This document shows, in pieces, positions 9,281-20,429 of a stretch of DNA of 64,000 nucleotides (positions are counted from its first letter, which is position 1; every line of letters begins with the position of its first letter). Where the stretch lies: contig NZ_RKRG01000001.1 in NCBI RefSeq assembly GCF_003814835.1, forward strand, positions 310,001-374,000. The letters are read 5' to 3'. The position numbers and the translations under genes are program-made. Origin of the DNA: Methanobrevibacter gottschalkii DSM 11977. GTDB taxonomy: Archaea > Methanobacteriota > Methanobacteria > Methanobacteriales > Methanobacteriaceae. A model generated the notes under the pieces. It made no database searches. It was not told the origin of the DNA and saw only the letters and a list, made by a program, of their open reading frames with translations.

Positions 9281-11598
9281 AGAAGCCTTTTTTCTTTAAT
9301 TTCCTTTTCAAAATAAAGGTATTTTGAATCAATTACCTTTCTAATATTTTCTGCTGTTTTTTTACCAATACCTTCAACTTCCTGAAGGTCACTTTCACTT
9401 GCATTTATTATTTTTCCAACACTACCGAAATGAGCAAGCAAATTTTTAGCATTAACAGGACCAATATTCGGTAAAGACTCGACAATGAACAGTTGTTGTT
9501 CCAACATGCTTACAGGTTTTTTATCTGTTCTAATCTGAATAGGAGTCCTTTCACCATTTTGTTCACGAACTGCAATTCTTTTAATCATTGCAGCAGTATC
9601 CTGAGCATTTCTTGTTGGAATAATGCTAATGCCAAAATCAATTGCAATTGATGCTAATGATCCGCGAATTGCATTTGGATTAACCATACCAGCATATAAA
9701 TCATCACCTTCAAGAATCAATAAAGGACGTTTAAATTCCTCTGATAATTCACGAGCTTGTTTAAATAATCTTTTATCAATAATTGAATCAACAAAATCTT
9801 TTGCTGTTTTTCTCTCAATTGCCACTTCATCACTTACCTGATAATCAGCAACAGCCATTGAATTAACTTTAACATCAATTTCCATTTCAGTTAAGTGCCT
9901 AATTACTTTTGAATTACCTTCACGGGAATCCGCATAAACAATTGGAAAATTGTTTTCTTTTTTAGGCTTTTCAATGACTTTTACATTTCTTTGATTTTCC
10001 ATACGTTCAATTGCAGATGCATTTAACTCTTCTAAAACATCCGGATCTATTAATTGATTTTTCATACGGCTTTCTTTATTGACACTGGTCCAGTAATAAG
10101 CTTCATCCCTTGTTCCATTAGTCATCAATACTTTTACACGACCAGTTCTTTTACGGCCAGTTCTTCCACGTCTTTGAATCATACGTACTTCAGAGGGAAC
10201 TGGCTCATATAATATAACCAAATCCACAGCAGGAATATCAATGCCCTCTTCAGCCACACTGGTAGATATCAAAACATCATATTCCCCCATTTTAAATGAT
10301 TTGATAATCGCTTTTTGCTGTTTTTGAGTTAAACCTTTTTCACCATCTTTTGACGCTTGTCCAAAGAATTTAACTGATTTAATTCCTTCTTTTTCAAGTT
10401 TCTGATGAATCATCTCAAGAGTATCACGATATTGAGTAAATACCATAATTTTAGATGCATTCTTATCATTCTTATCATCAAAACGATTAGTAGTCAATTT
10501 AAGTTGACCATCACTTTCTCCCAATTCCTTTTTGATGATTTTTGTAATTTCTCCTAATTTTGGATGCTCCCACCCATGCTTTTCAGCTTCCCTTGCCAAT
10601 TTAATAGCACGGCTAAAATTATCATCCCACATTAATGATTTAGCGGCTTTAGTTTTCTTTTTACGTAGCCTTGCAACATATTTATTAAATGTTTGAACAC
10701 CCTGAGTTTCGATTAACTCCTGAGCATGTTGAATATTAATAACAGCACTTAAAATAGAAATAGCCTGAAATAAATCTTTATCAGGATTAGTGGATCTTGC
10801 AATCTCGCCTTGAACTTTTCCCCTTGCTTTTAAAATATCAACTTTTCCAACAGATACGGTTCTAATAATTCCCATATTTTTCAAAGCTTTGAGTCTTATT
10901 TTTAGAGATTTATCTACATATCCTTTAATTTTCTCAATTTCACTACTCATCTTTACTCTAACCCAATCCAGTTCTACTGGATTAAAGTAAGGTTTCACAT
11001 CAGCATCCTCTTCTGTTTTAACAACAATGTTTTGAATGTATAAATTCTCACAAACTTCTTTGATTTTAAGTTTATCTGAACCTGGAGAAGCAGTAAGAGC
11101 TAAAATTAGATTAAACTTAGATTCCTGAACATATCGAGACGCCAGATATACATAAGAATAAGATCCGACACCATGATGACATTCATCAAATACCATTAAA
11201 GAAACACTACTCAAATCATAACGTCCATTTAATAAGTCAGACTCAACAGTTTGAGGTGTTGCAGAAATTATTCTTGATTCTTCCCATCTTTTAACTCTCT
11301 CTTCTGGCTTAATAGCACCAGTTATTGAAGCGCATGGGAGAGTAATAAACTCTTTAAAACTAGCTTCATGTTGAATTGCTAATGGTTTGGAAGGAGCTAA
11401 AATCAGTATTTTAGAATTTTTAACCTTCTGCAACCTATCTGCTGCAACTAAAACTGCCACAATTGTTTTACCTAAAGCAGTAGGTGCAACAACCATAGTG
11501 TTTCCTTTTTTTAAAACATCCCCTGCAAGCACTTGCTGATATAATCTTGATTCAATTGCATTCTCTTTCAATAGAGGATGAGAAATATAACTAGTCAT
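9277..11598 (-). CDS. hef: Hef: DEAD-type helicase fused to XPF-family nuclease
   Basis: Processes stalled replication forks and branched DNA. The 773-residue protein has an SF2 helicase with Walker A APTALGKT near residue 38 and a DECH box, helicase C-terminal motifs including QRRGRTGR, then an XPF-type nuclease domain with IERKTAKDF, preceded by the acidic DSREG, and two helix-hairpin-helix motifs at the end (LPNIGPVNAKNLL and VEGIGKKTAENI). Helicase and nuclease are both apparently intact, as in euryarchaeal Hef. The 107-bp region after its ATG holds its promoter and the end of the Mur ligase pair upstream. Confidence 0.96.
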   Translation of the reverse strand: MTSYISHPLLKENAIESRLYQQVLAGDVLKKGNTMVVAPTALGKTIVAVLVAADRLQKVKNSKILILAPSKPLAIQHEASFKEFITLPCASITGAIKPEERVKRWEESRIISATPQTVESDLLNGRYDLSSVSLMVFDECHHGVGSYSYVYLASRYVQESKFNLILALTASPGSDKLKIKEVCENLYIQNIVVKTEEDADVKPYFNPVELDWVRVKMSSEIEKIKGYVDKSLKIRLKALKNMGIIRTVSVGKVDILKARGKVQGEIARSTNPDKDLFQAISILSAVINIQHAQELIETQGVQTFNKYVARLRKKKTKAAKSLMWDDNFSRAIKLAREAEKHGWEHPKLGEITKIIKKELGESDGQLKLTTNRFDDKNDKNASKIMVFTQYRDTLEMIHQKLEKEGIKSVKFFGQASKDGEKGLTQKQQKAIIKSFKMGEYDVLISTSVAEEGIDIPAVDLVILYEPVPSEVRMIQRRGRTGRKRTGRVKVLMTNGTRDEAYYWTSVNKESRMKNQLIDPDVLEELNASAIERMENQRNVKVIEKPKKENNFPIVYADSREGNSKVIRHLTEMEIDVKVNSMAVADYQVSDEVAIERKTAKDFVDSIIDKRLFKQARELSEEFKRPLLILEGDDLYAGMVNPNAIRGSLASIAIDFGISIIPTRNAQDTAAMIKRIAVREQNGERTPIQIRTDKKPVSMLEQQLFIVESLPNIGPVNAKNLLAHFGSVGKIINASESDLQEVEGIGKKTAENIRKVIDSKYLYFEKEIKEKRLL

Positions 11599-11705
11599 AA
11601 TACCAAACCTTAAATATTATCATATTACTCTTTGATATTTATAAAATGTTTAGTGAGAGCATTTGAAAAGTAATATTGCTTAGAAAGTAAATTTAAAAAA
11701 TAGGA

Positions 11706-13217
11706 TTATAAATCAAAAACAGCATTCTTGAATTTAGTAGCAGCTTCTCCAATAGCTATTACCATTTCACAATCCAAATTTAAAGCTTTTCTTAAACCAT
11801 CCCGAACTTCATCTTCAGAAGCCCCAAGAGTTCCAGTTTTCTCAAAGTTATCAATATGGTTTAAAAATATCCTATCATTTAATTCGGGCTTTGATTTAAG
11901 TTTTTCAATTGCTATTTTTTGTGATGCAACTGATGCTGGAACAATGAATTTTGAAAATTTCAAAGCACTGTTAAATATATCAATATCCCCAACATATCCT
12001 GATTCAGATGAAACTGTAATTACAGTTGTAAAGTCTCCAAATAACTTTTTAAATTCTTTTAAAACTGTTTCTACACCTGCAGGATTATGTGCATAATCAA
12101 CAAAAATATCTTTCCCTTTAACTTTTGCAACTTCTTCCATTCTTCCACTTACACCAGTGAAACTTGCAATTGTAGGTAAAATTTTATCATAAGGTAAGTC
12201 TAAGAATTTATGAGCTGCAATAATGACTCCAGTTAAATTGTATACATTGTGAAGTCCATCAACTCCCATCTTAACTGTTAATTTTTCAGTTGGAGTATGC
12301 AAATCAAAAGTTCTATTTTTTAAATCAATATTTGTTGCAATATAATCAGCTTGAGGAGTTGTAAGGCCGCATTTACAGAAGTAGTATCCGCAGCCCGAAA
12401 TTATTTCTTTAACAGCAATTTCATTTCCGCATACACATTCTTTCATTCCAATTGAATCCGGGAGTTCATCAACCCCAAAGGTAATTACTTCTCCTTTAAA
12501 ATCAAGTTCTCTTAAAAGTCCCATAATTGTTGGATCTTGTCCATTTACAATTAATTGACCAAGACCGAGTTCAGAAATGAATTCCGCTTTAACTTTTGCA
12601 TAATCCATGAAACTTCCAAGATCATTTAAATGATCAGGAGTAATATTTGTAATTAAACCGCCGGACATTCCAGTATTTTTAACTATTCTTCCAATAGTTC
12701 CCGGAACACCAAAAGTTCCCACTTCAATAATTCCAACATCTCCATCCAATCTAGATTGTAAAATTGGAATAAACTCAGCATTACCTTGCATGCCTTCCAA
12801 ATCATGTTCACATGGTTTAATTCCATTATCATAAGCAATTTTTTTAAGTAATGTAGTGGTGGTTGTCTTACCATTAGTACCAGTTATTCCAAAGACTGGT
12901 TTTTCAGATTGAATCATTTCAATTACATCATATAATTCAAAAATAGGTTTGTCCCCCATTTGTTTAAATAAACTAGAATCTTTAGATAAACTAGCAGGAG
13001 GAATTATATAATCTGCCTTTTTAAAGAAAGCTTCCGGAGCATTTCCGTAGAATACTTCAATATCATAACCTTCTAATGCTTTAGCAAACCGGCAATCCTT
13101 TTTGAAAGACAGATCAGTCCCGATAACATTATATCCTCTTTGTTTAAGAATCCTTGCTATTAAATTTCCGTTTGCTCCACAAACACCAATAACTCCGAAG
13201 GTTTTATTTTTATTCAT
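11706..13217 (-). CDS. Mur ligase-family protein with Cys4 zinc-ribbon insert
   Basis: ATP-dependent amide ligase related to bacterial MurC/D/E/F and MurT, about 503 residues. The Mur P-loop GTNGKTTTT lies near residue 113. Four cysteines (CVCGN ... CGYYFCKCG, near residues 258-287) form a zinc-ribbon insert of the kind known in MurT. I choose the ATG at 13217 because AGAGGAAGT sits just upstream and the frame then overlaps the preceding Mur-type gene by 8 bp; a longer frame to 13259 would overlap more without a ribosome-binding site. Role in pseudomurein peptide synthesis is inferred from the host group and the paired gene. Another amide-ligase role, such as in coenzyme F430 synthesis, is not excluded. 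Confidence 0.85.
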   Translation of the reverse strand: MNKNKTFGVIGVCGANGNLIARILKQRGYNVIGTDLSFKKDCRFAKALEGYDIEVFYGNAPEAFFKKADYIIPPASLSKDSSLFKQMGDKPIFELYDVIEMIQSEKPVFGITGTNGKTTTTTLLKKIAYDNGIKPCEHDLEGMQGNAEFIPILQSRLDGDVGIIEVGTFGVPGTIGRIVKNTGMSGGLITNITPDHLNDLGSFMDYAKVKAEFISELGLGQLIVNGQDPTIMGLLRELDFKGEVITFGVDELPDSIGMKECVCGNEIAVKEIISGCGYYFCKCGLTTPQADYIATNIDLKNRTFDLHTPTEKLTVKMGVDGLHNVYNLTGVIIAAHKFLDLPYDKILPTIASFTGVSGRMEEVAKVKGKDIFVDYAHNPAGVETVLKEFKKLFGDFTTVITVSSESGYVGDIDIFNSALKFSKFIVPASVASQKIAIEKLKSKPELNDRIFLNHIDNFEKTGTLGASEDEVRDGLRKALNLDCEMVIAIGEAATKFKNAVFDL

Positions 13218-14595
13218 ACTTTTTACTTCCTCTTTCAAGTCCTTTAATAATTTTATCAACAGTAGTTAATCTATCATATGCTATAAGTGGCCCCATGTGT
13301 AAAATAACATCTCCAGGCTCGGAATATTTGAAAGTTAATTCAGCTGCTTTTTCTATTGTTTCAACAGCAACTTTTTCAATGTTTATATTAGTTATAGCAT
13401 CTAAAATTTCATTTGCAGCATCCATTTCAACAGCCTGTGTAACCTCATTAAATCCGCTAGCTATAACTGCTTTAAGGTTATATTCACTTATTAGATTGCC
13501 AACTTCTGCCTTGTCCCTTACAGACAAGGTATCAAAATGATCTAAGAACAATACAACACTATCATCTTTAAAGTAATCAAGGGTAATTTTCATTCCATCA
13601 TATAAAAACGCAGAATCCAAAATTACTTTTCTGCCATTATACTCCCCAACATCTTCCATATGCGCAGGCAAACCTTTAAATGCCTTTAAAGCATCGATGA
13701 TATCTTTTTCATTAACTCCATATGTTAATGCAATAGAGGCTGCTGCAACAGAGTTTTCAAAGAAATAACTCATCATATTAAACGGTGTTGTAAATTCATT
13801 ATCACCATAGGCAATAGTTAATGACTTATCACCAACAGTACCTTTAAAGTCAACATCTTCATCTAAAGCATAAAATATTGCATCATCACGGACTTTTTCA
13901 ATTATATCATGACATGAATTATTTGATATGAAAATCTCACTCATTGCCTGCAATAACAGTTTACGTTTCTGATACTTTTCAAGAGAACCACCGAACTCTG
14001 ATAAATGATCCTCTGCAATATTAGTTAAAAGACCAATTTTAATATTTAATTTGTTTAAAAGACCAATAGTACCATGAGGAAGTTCAAAAATAGCTATATC
14101 ACATTCATTGACTTTACCTTTAACAATACCGTCAACAATAGCTTCTGAAACTAAATTATTTACAAGAGAAGAACATGACCACACTTTATATCCTGCTTGT
14201 TTAAATAAGCTAGTTGTAATAAAAGTAGTAGTTGTTTTTCCCATAGTTCCAGTAATTCCAATAATATCCACATCAATTAAATCATTTACGATTTTAGAGA
14301 ATTCTTCATTAGTTAAAATTTTTAAGTCAGACTCATAAATTTTTTGAGCGATTGGAGCTGTTTCGGGCAAAGTAGGAGGCATATAAACAGCATCAAAACC
14401 TTCAACTGAAGGATTTTTGTTAGCCATATCTAATCTTACCCCTTCTTTTTCCATTTCAATTAAACTTCTTTGAAATTCTATTTTAAATTCAGAAATATCT
14501 TTTAAATCTGTTACAACAACATCATGACCCAAATAATTTAATAATCTTGCAACAGGCCTACTAGCATTTCCAGCACCAACAACTAAATAATTCAT
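13210..14595 (-). CDS. Mur ligase-family protein
   Basis: Second Mur-type ligase, 461 residues, upstream of and overlapping the first by 8 bp, so the two are translationally coupled. An N-terminal Rossmann-like segment (VVGAGNASRPVARLL) is followed by the central ATPase domain with GTMGKTTTT near residue 115, the LLTNIAEDHLSEFG motif and a C-terminal domain. It lacks the zinc-ribbon cysteines of its partner. Both paralogues in one operon suggest successive ligation steps or a heteromer. Pseudomurein peptide synthesis is the likeliest pathway but is inferred, not shown. Confidence 0.83.
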   Translation of the reverse strand: MNYLVVGAGNASRPVARLLNYLGHDVVVTDLKDISEFKIEFQRSLIEMEKEGVRLDMANKNPSVEGFDAVYMPPTLPETAPIAQKIYESDLKILTNEEFSKIVNDLIDVDIIGITGTMGKTTTTFITTSLFKQAGYKVWSCSSLVNNLVSEAIVDGIVKGKVNECDIAIFELPHGTIGLLNKLNIKIGLLTNIAEDHLSEFGGSLEKYQKRKLLLQAMSEIFISNNSCHDIIEKVRDDAIFYALDEDVDFKGTVGDKSLTIAYGDNEFTTPFNMMSYFFENSVAAASIALTYGVNEKDIIDALKAFKGLPAHMEDVGEYNGRKVILDSAFLYDGMKITLDYFKDDSVVLFLDHFDTLSVRDKAEVGNLISEYNLKAVIASGFNEVTQAVEMDAANEILDAITNINIEKVAVETIEKAAELTFKYSEPGDVILHMGPLIAYDRLTTVDKIIKGLERGSKKYE

Positions 14596-14677
14596 AAAAA
14601 AGTCTTCCCCACAGTTTGTATCAGTATAATATTTGAATCTTATTAAATTTAAGATTTTTTAAAAAAAAATAGAAAAT

Positions 14678-15874
14678 TTATTTAAACTGTATTAAATTTT
14701 CCACATCATTATATACAACATCAAGTCCGCACATTGACGGAACATAGTTTGCCGCTTTTGCTGAGTTCACACCTATTACTTCAAAGCCCATATCTTCAAT
14801 AGGAGCTACAACCATACAAGTATCACATACAATATTTCCACCTGCTTGTTCAATAATCTTAGTATAGCCCATTCTATCAGATGTTGCCTTTACACTTACG
14901 GACGTACAAATCCATAATTTATTTTTAATAGTTTTTCCTTGAACAATGCTAGCTACTTGTTTAATTTCATCAAGAGATGCATGAGGACATCCTAAACAAA
15001 TTAAATCTGGTTTTTTATCAGTAGTGGATAATTTTTGGCGAGTTTCATTAATTTGATCTCTTGAAACAAACATGATATCTTCAACATCATCTTTTCCAGC
15101 ATTTTTATGTTCGGGAGTTATATTTTCCATGTGATAAAGAGCAACTGAACCTGAAGATGCAAGTGCCGCCCCTAAAGTTTTTAAATCATTATTATTGGGA
15201 GAATTCATTAAATTGAAGTATGGAACTCCACCACCAACAAATTTACCAATAATATAACCTAATGCACCAAAATCTGCACCATTGATTTTGCAATCAACAT
15301 TGACAATTAAATTAGCTTTCCTATTTTGCTCCAAGTGGAATCCATATAATGGAGTTTTACCGACAATAGCTGCCGCCAATGCCGCCGGACCACCTTCACG
15401 ATTAGTCCTAGCTCCGATAACAGAATTAACAAATGCCACAGCAGATGATTCTGACCAGGACACATGATCTGCAAATCTTGGAACATTACCCACCAAATAG
15501 GGTGTACAAGTACAAGTTTTATAAATTCCCAGATTTGCATAAGCATCCACAATTTGATTTTGCTTAATTGCAAATTCTTCTGGAAAACCTAACTCTTTCC
15601 AGTTATCCAAATCAGTTCCTGGCGGGTTTAATGAAGCATTAATGGTAGCTTTACCTGATCCGTCACGAGCCAAATCTTCAAGATATTCTAAACCAGCATC
15701 TCCAATAGTTTTATATGAAACACCAGATACCTGTGCGGAAGTAATATCAACCAATTTAGAAGCACCATAGATATCCCCTAAAGCAACTAAGATATCCATG
15801 CTTTTTCTGATAGTTTCTCCAAACTCCCCATCACACATTTGTTCTTCTTTTTTTGTTAAAAACATATTAATCAT
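14678..15874 (-). CDS. Aconitase X-type protein, likely phosphomevalonate dehydratase large subunit
   Basis: 398-residue member of the AcnX family. In archaea the large AcnX subunit together with a small swivel-domain subunit dehydrates mevalonate 5-phosphate in the modified mevalonate pathway for isoprenoid lipids. Seen here are the family signature around [19 protein letters not shown], and cysteines in [16 protein letters not shown] and CDTCMVV that would bind the Fe-S cluster. The small subunit is not adjacent. The first 8 bp overlap the end of the DHH nuclease gene upstream; a second in-frame ATG at 15865 is an alternative start and neither has a clear ribosome-binding site. Confidence 0.87.
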   Translation of the reverse strand: MINMFLTKKEEQMCDGEFGETIRKSMDILVALGDIYGASKLVDITSAQVSGVSYKTIGDAGLEYLEDLARDGSGKATINASLNPPGTDLDNWKELGFPEEFAIKQNQIVDAYANLGIYKTCTCTPYLVGNVPRFADHVSWSESSAVAFVNSVIGARTNREGGPAALAAAIVGKTPLYGFHLEQNRKANLIVNVDCKINGADFGALGYIIGKFVGGGVPYFNLMNSPNNNDLKTLGAALASSGSVALYHMENITPEHKNAGKDDVEDIMFVSRDQINETRQKLSTTDKKPDLICLGCPHASLDEIKQVASIVQGKTIKNKLWICTSVSVKATSDRMGYTKIIEQAGGNIVCDTCMVVAPIEDMGFEVIGVNSAKAANYVPSMCGLDVVYNDVENLIQFK

Positions 15875-17201
15875 TTGTTAATTGATATTCAACCATTTCA
15901 TCAACTAGGTGTAGGAACTTATCTTTAAATTCATAAGCAACCATAGCACCCGCTGCGATGTCATGACCTCCTCCGGTACCACCAAAGTTGTTTGAAGAGT
16001 CTTGCAATGCTTTACCTAAATTAACTCCCTTTGCAACCATATTACGAGTGGTTCTGCCAGATATCTTAATATCCTTATGAAGCCTTGAAAGACCAATCAC
16101 TGGTTTTGAATCATCCAATAATTCAACTGACAAACCTATACTTGCAATAGTACCCATCACAGACTTTAATACTTTATCTTCAGAATATAAGTACTGAATA
16201 CTATTAAGCTGTTCAGCACCTTGTTTCTTAATCCATTCAAGACCTTTAACAATTTGATCCCTATATTGACTTTGTAATTTTAAAGCAGTGTCAAGTGCTT
16301 GATCACGTTCGCCAAGTGCAATACTTAAACCAAGGCCTTGTTTTTTGTTTTTACCGCATGCATCAAGAATATAAGAATACTCCTCCAGATCACGCAATAA
16401 TGGTACTTCTTTTGGAACTGTATAACAATCTCCAAAAATATCCGGATTAATAGACATCAACGCTTCTTTTAATAAATCTTTCTCTTCGTCTTCCAAATCT
16501 GTGAATTTAATTCCATAAGACAAGTTCATACGTTCTAAAAATTCACGTGCACCCTCAAAATCTCCACTAATCTTAGGAAGAGGAGGTGAAAAAGTATAAG
16601 CTAAAGATTTAAAAATTGGTTCAGATGATTTGGAAACAATTTTCAACCCTTCATGAATTTCTAAAGTTCCGCTTTCAATAGCATCATCAACAATTAGTTT
16701 GTTTACTCCAGTAAATCCATTTTGTCCTTGCATATCACCAAATGCACCGATTAAAGCAAAATAAGCTAAATGTTTTTTATCAAGCCCGCGAATAGTAAGA
16801 TAACTTGAACCTGCACCACATAAATCTTTACTACCATCTATTCCAAACAAATGAGGATTCAAGTGTACAACATTGCTTTCCGCTTCAGTATCATTTACTT
16901 GATGATGATCTGCAACAATAACATCATGTTTATATGTGTTGAATTCTTTAATAAATGGACTTCCCATGTCTGAGAATATGAATAAATCATATTTTTCATG
17001 CCTTAATTGATTTACAATATCACCTTTAAGACGAGGAATAATTGTAGTATGGAATTGTACATCCTCTTCGGCAAGAGCATTCGCTAATACGGCTGCAGAG
17101 GATATTCCATCCGCATCGTTATGAGAAATTATTCTTATAACGTCATCATTTTCAATATGCTCCTTGAGCATATCTGTTGCTTCACTAGCCCTATTTAACA
17201 A
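15867..17201 (-). CDS. Archaeal RecJ-like DHH-family nuclease (GAN type)
   Basis: Single-strand exonuclease-like protein of the DHH/DHHA1 superfamily, about 444 residues. Motifs seen are [17 protein letters not shown] (the DHH triad) and [14 protein letters not shown] of the DHHA1 domain. Archaeal relatives bind GINS at the replication fork, and their gene is commonly next to the S15 gene, as it is here. The open frame reaches 17255 but would overlap rpsO by 65 bp; I take a TTG at 17201 that overlaps the rpsO stop by 11 bp, with an ATG at 17171 as the alternative. No ribosome-binding site settles the choice. Confidence 0.88.
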   Translation of the reverse strand: MLNRASEATDMLKEHIENDDVIRIISHNDADGISSAAVLANALAEEDVQFHTTIIPRLKGDIVNQLRHEKYDLFIFSDMGSPFIKEFNTYKHDVIVADHHQVNDTEAESNVVHLNPHLFGIDGSKDLCGAGSSYLTIRGLDKKHLAYFALIGAFGDMQGQNGFTGVNKLIVDDAIESGTLEIHEGLKIVSKSSEPIFKSLAYTFSPPLPKISGDFEGAREFLERMNLSYGIKFTDLEDEEKDLLKEALMSINPDIFGDCYTVPKEVPLLRDLEEYSYILDACGKNKKQGLGLSIALGERDQALDTALKLQSQYRDQIVKGLEWIKKQGAEQLNSIQYLYSEDKVLKSVMGTIASIGLSVELLDDSKPVIGLSRLHKDIKISGRTTRNMVAKGVNLGKALQDSSNNFGGTGGGHDIAAGAMVAYEFKDKFLHLVDEMVEYQLTND

Positions 17202-17589
17202 GGAGTGCTGCTTCTTTTGGATTATATCTCCATCCTTCAGGTAATGCACCTTCACTTACATAGTAAGATGCTAATCTTCTGATTCTTGATTCGATGATAG
17301 TTAAACCTCTTTTAGAGTGTAAATCTTTAGGATTTTCAGATAAGTGATCTCTGATGTTAACAGCTCTTTTGATTAAATTTAATAAATCTTCCGGGTATTG
17401 TCCAGCTTGATCATTTCTTTTTAAAATTTGAGTGATTCTTTCACCAGTAACATCTTTAACAGATGGAATTCCATATTGATCTCTTAATACAATACCGATT
17501 TCAGAAGTGCTTTTACCTTCTTTGTTAAATTTTAAAATCATTTCTTCAATTTCTTCATCACTATAAGTTACCCATTCTGGTCTTGCCAT
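17191..17589 (-). CDS. rpsO: Small ribosomal subunit protein uS15
   Basis: Binds 16S rRNA in the platform of the small subunit. The 132-residue protein has the archaeal/eukaryotic N-terminal extension ([18 protein letters not shown]) and the conserved core ending in [25 protein letters not shown] precedes the ATG. It heads a minus-strand chain rpsO-recJ-acnX in which the genes overlap at each junction. Confidence 0.97.
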   Translation of the reverse strand: MARPEWVTYSDEEIEEMILKFNKEGKSTSEIGIVLRDQYGIPSVKDVTGERITQILKRNDQAGQYPEDLLNLIKRAVNIRDHLSENPKDLHSKRGLTIIESRIRRLASYYVSEGALPEGWRYNPKEAALLVK

Positions 17590-17653
17590 AATATAACCTC
17601 TTTAATATTTATAAATAAGCCCAATTAGTATAAATTTAAAATCTTTAGAAAAA

Positions 17654-18205
17654 TTATTCTTGACTAGAATACCATTTAATAAATTGTTCTAAAGAATTTT
17701 TTCTATGTGAAAATTGGTTTTTTTCCTCAGTTGTAAGTTCACCAAATGTTTTACCAAGACTTGGAACATAAAAAAGTGGATCAAAGGCAAACCCTAAATC
17801 TCCTCTTTCTTCAACTGCGATTTCACCTGATACCTTACCTAAAAAGATCTTGGGCTCAGAATTGGGAGCACAGTACCCAATAACTGACCTGAATTCGGCA
17901 TAACGGTCATCAGTATCTGCTAATAACTTTAAAATTCCCTGATTTCCCAATGTATCTTGAACATAATGTGAATATGTTCCAGGAAATCCTTTTAAAGCTT
18001 TAATGAATAAACCAGCATCTTCAACAATCACAGGTTTATCAAGTTTACGACAGGCATATTCTGCACCTGATATAGCTACTTCCTCAAGAGTTCCTTGAGG
18101 TTCTTCATAACCTAAATCAATATGCTCTAAATTAATGTCATAATCTTTGAAAATATTCTCTGCTTCTTTAACTTTATGTTCATTACCAGTTATAAATGTT
18201 ATCAT
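17654..18205 (-). CDS. rdgB: XTP/dITP diphosphatase
   Basis: Housecleaning enzyme of the HAM1/RdgB family that hydrolyses non-canonical purine triphosphates (XTP, dITP, ITP) to monophosphates. At 183 residues it has the family length; the N-terminal [10 protein letters not shown] substrate loop, VEDAGLFI with the catalytic acids, [10 protein letters not shown] and the C-terminal SHR motif ([11 protein letters not shown]) are all present. It stands between kae1-bud32 and rpsO with 43 and 64 bp gaps. Confidence 0.95.
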   Translation of the reverse strand: MITFITGNEHKVKEAENIFKDYDINLEHIDLGYEEPQGTLEEVAISGAEYACRKLDKPVIVEDAGLFIKALKGFPGTYSHYVQDTLGNQGILKLLADTDDRYAEFRSVIGYCAPNSEPKIFLGKVSGEIAVEERGDLGFAFDPLFYVPSLGKTFGELTTEEKNQFSHRKNSLEQFIKWYSSQE

Positions 18206-18248
18206 ATTTTTAAATATGATTTCATTTTTTTATATAGTTAATCCAAAA

Positions 18249-19847
<1,599 letters not shown>

Positions 19848-19928
19848 CTAAAAAAATTTAATTAATTAGTATATTACTTTTTAAAAATATAAAAATATTT
19901 TTTAAATCTAAAAAACATAACAATAAAT

Positions 19929-20429
19929 ATGGGATTTTATAACGCTAATACTCCAGAACAGAAAAGAGTTAAAAAATTAACAGGAGATATTAACATCAGT
20001 GATCTGTTTAAAAACGAATGTAAAACCCGTGGAATTGCAATTTATAATGCTTATAATATTCAAAAAAGATTATTGCACGAGGTAGAACAAGAACAACTTC
20101 ATGGTGTTAAAGAAGTAGATGATAGATTAATGGAATTACTTGACGAAAGGGGAAAAAATAAAGTAACACATAGATATGTTGATTTCATTTCCAATGAAGA
20201 TAGTGCATCAAAAGGAATTATACCCCAAAAAACAAATGAACAAAATCCACTTCCTCCAAATCAAATTAGAATTCCACCAAGAGCAAGAGACGGAAAACAA
20301 TTCTTAAATGATGATGAATTACCAGAAATAGAAATGTTAAAGAAAATCATGCTACAAAATAAAAAGATTATTAATCAAAATAAAATAATTTTAGAACAGT
20401 TGAGGAAACTTGGTGAAAAAGATGATTGA
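19929..20429 (+). CDS. Uncharacterised protein coupled to CobT-family gene
   Basis: I do not recognise this 166-residue soluble protein. The N-terminal ~85 residues look globular and charged, residues about 90-125 are a proline-rich linker (PLPPNQIRIPP), and the last ~40 residues form a probable coiled coil (MLKKIMLQNKKIINQNKI). Its last 8 bp overlap the next start, so it is translationally coupled to the CobT-family gene, the only clue to function. The ATG has no strong ribosome-binding site, suggesting a leaderless message. Confidence 0.75.
   Translation: MGFYNANTPEQKRVKKLTGDINISDLFKNECKTRGIAIYNAYNIQKRLLHEVEQEQLHGVKEVDDRLMELLDERGKNKVTHRYVDFISNEDSASKGIIPQKTNEQNPLPPNQIRIPPRARDGKQFLNDDELPEIEMLKKIMLQNKKIINQNKIILEQLRKLGEKDD

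Noticed and set aside
11706-14595. Assignment of either Mur-type ligase as coenzyme F430 synthase (CfbE)
   Set aside because: I could not match the N-terminal features I associate with CfbE, and the zinc-ribbon insert points to MurT-like relatives; left as family level only.
19872-19879. TATTACTT copy upstream of the CobT-coupled gene (and another at 23493)
   Set aside because: Single copies of the 8-mer are expected by chance in DNA this AT-rich; no second half-site nearby, so I do not extend the regulon to these genes.
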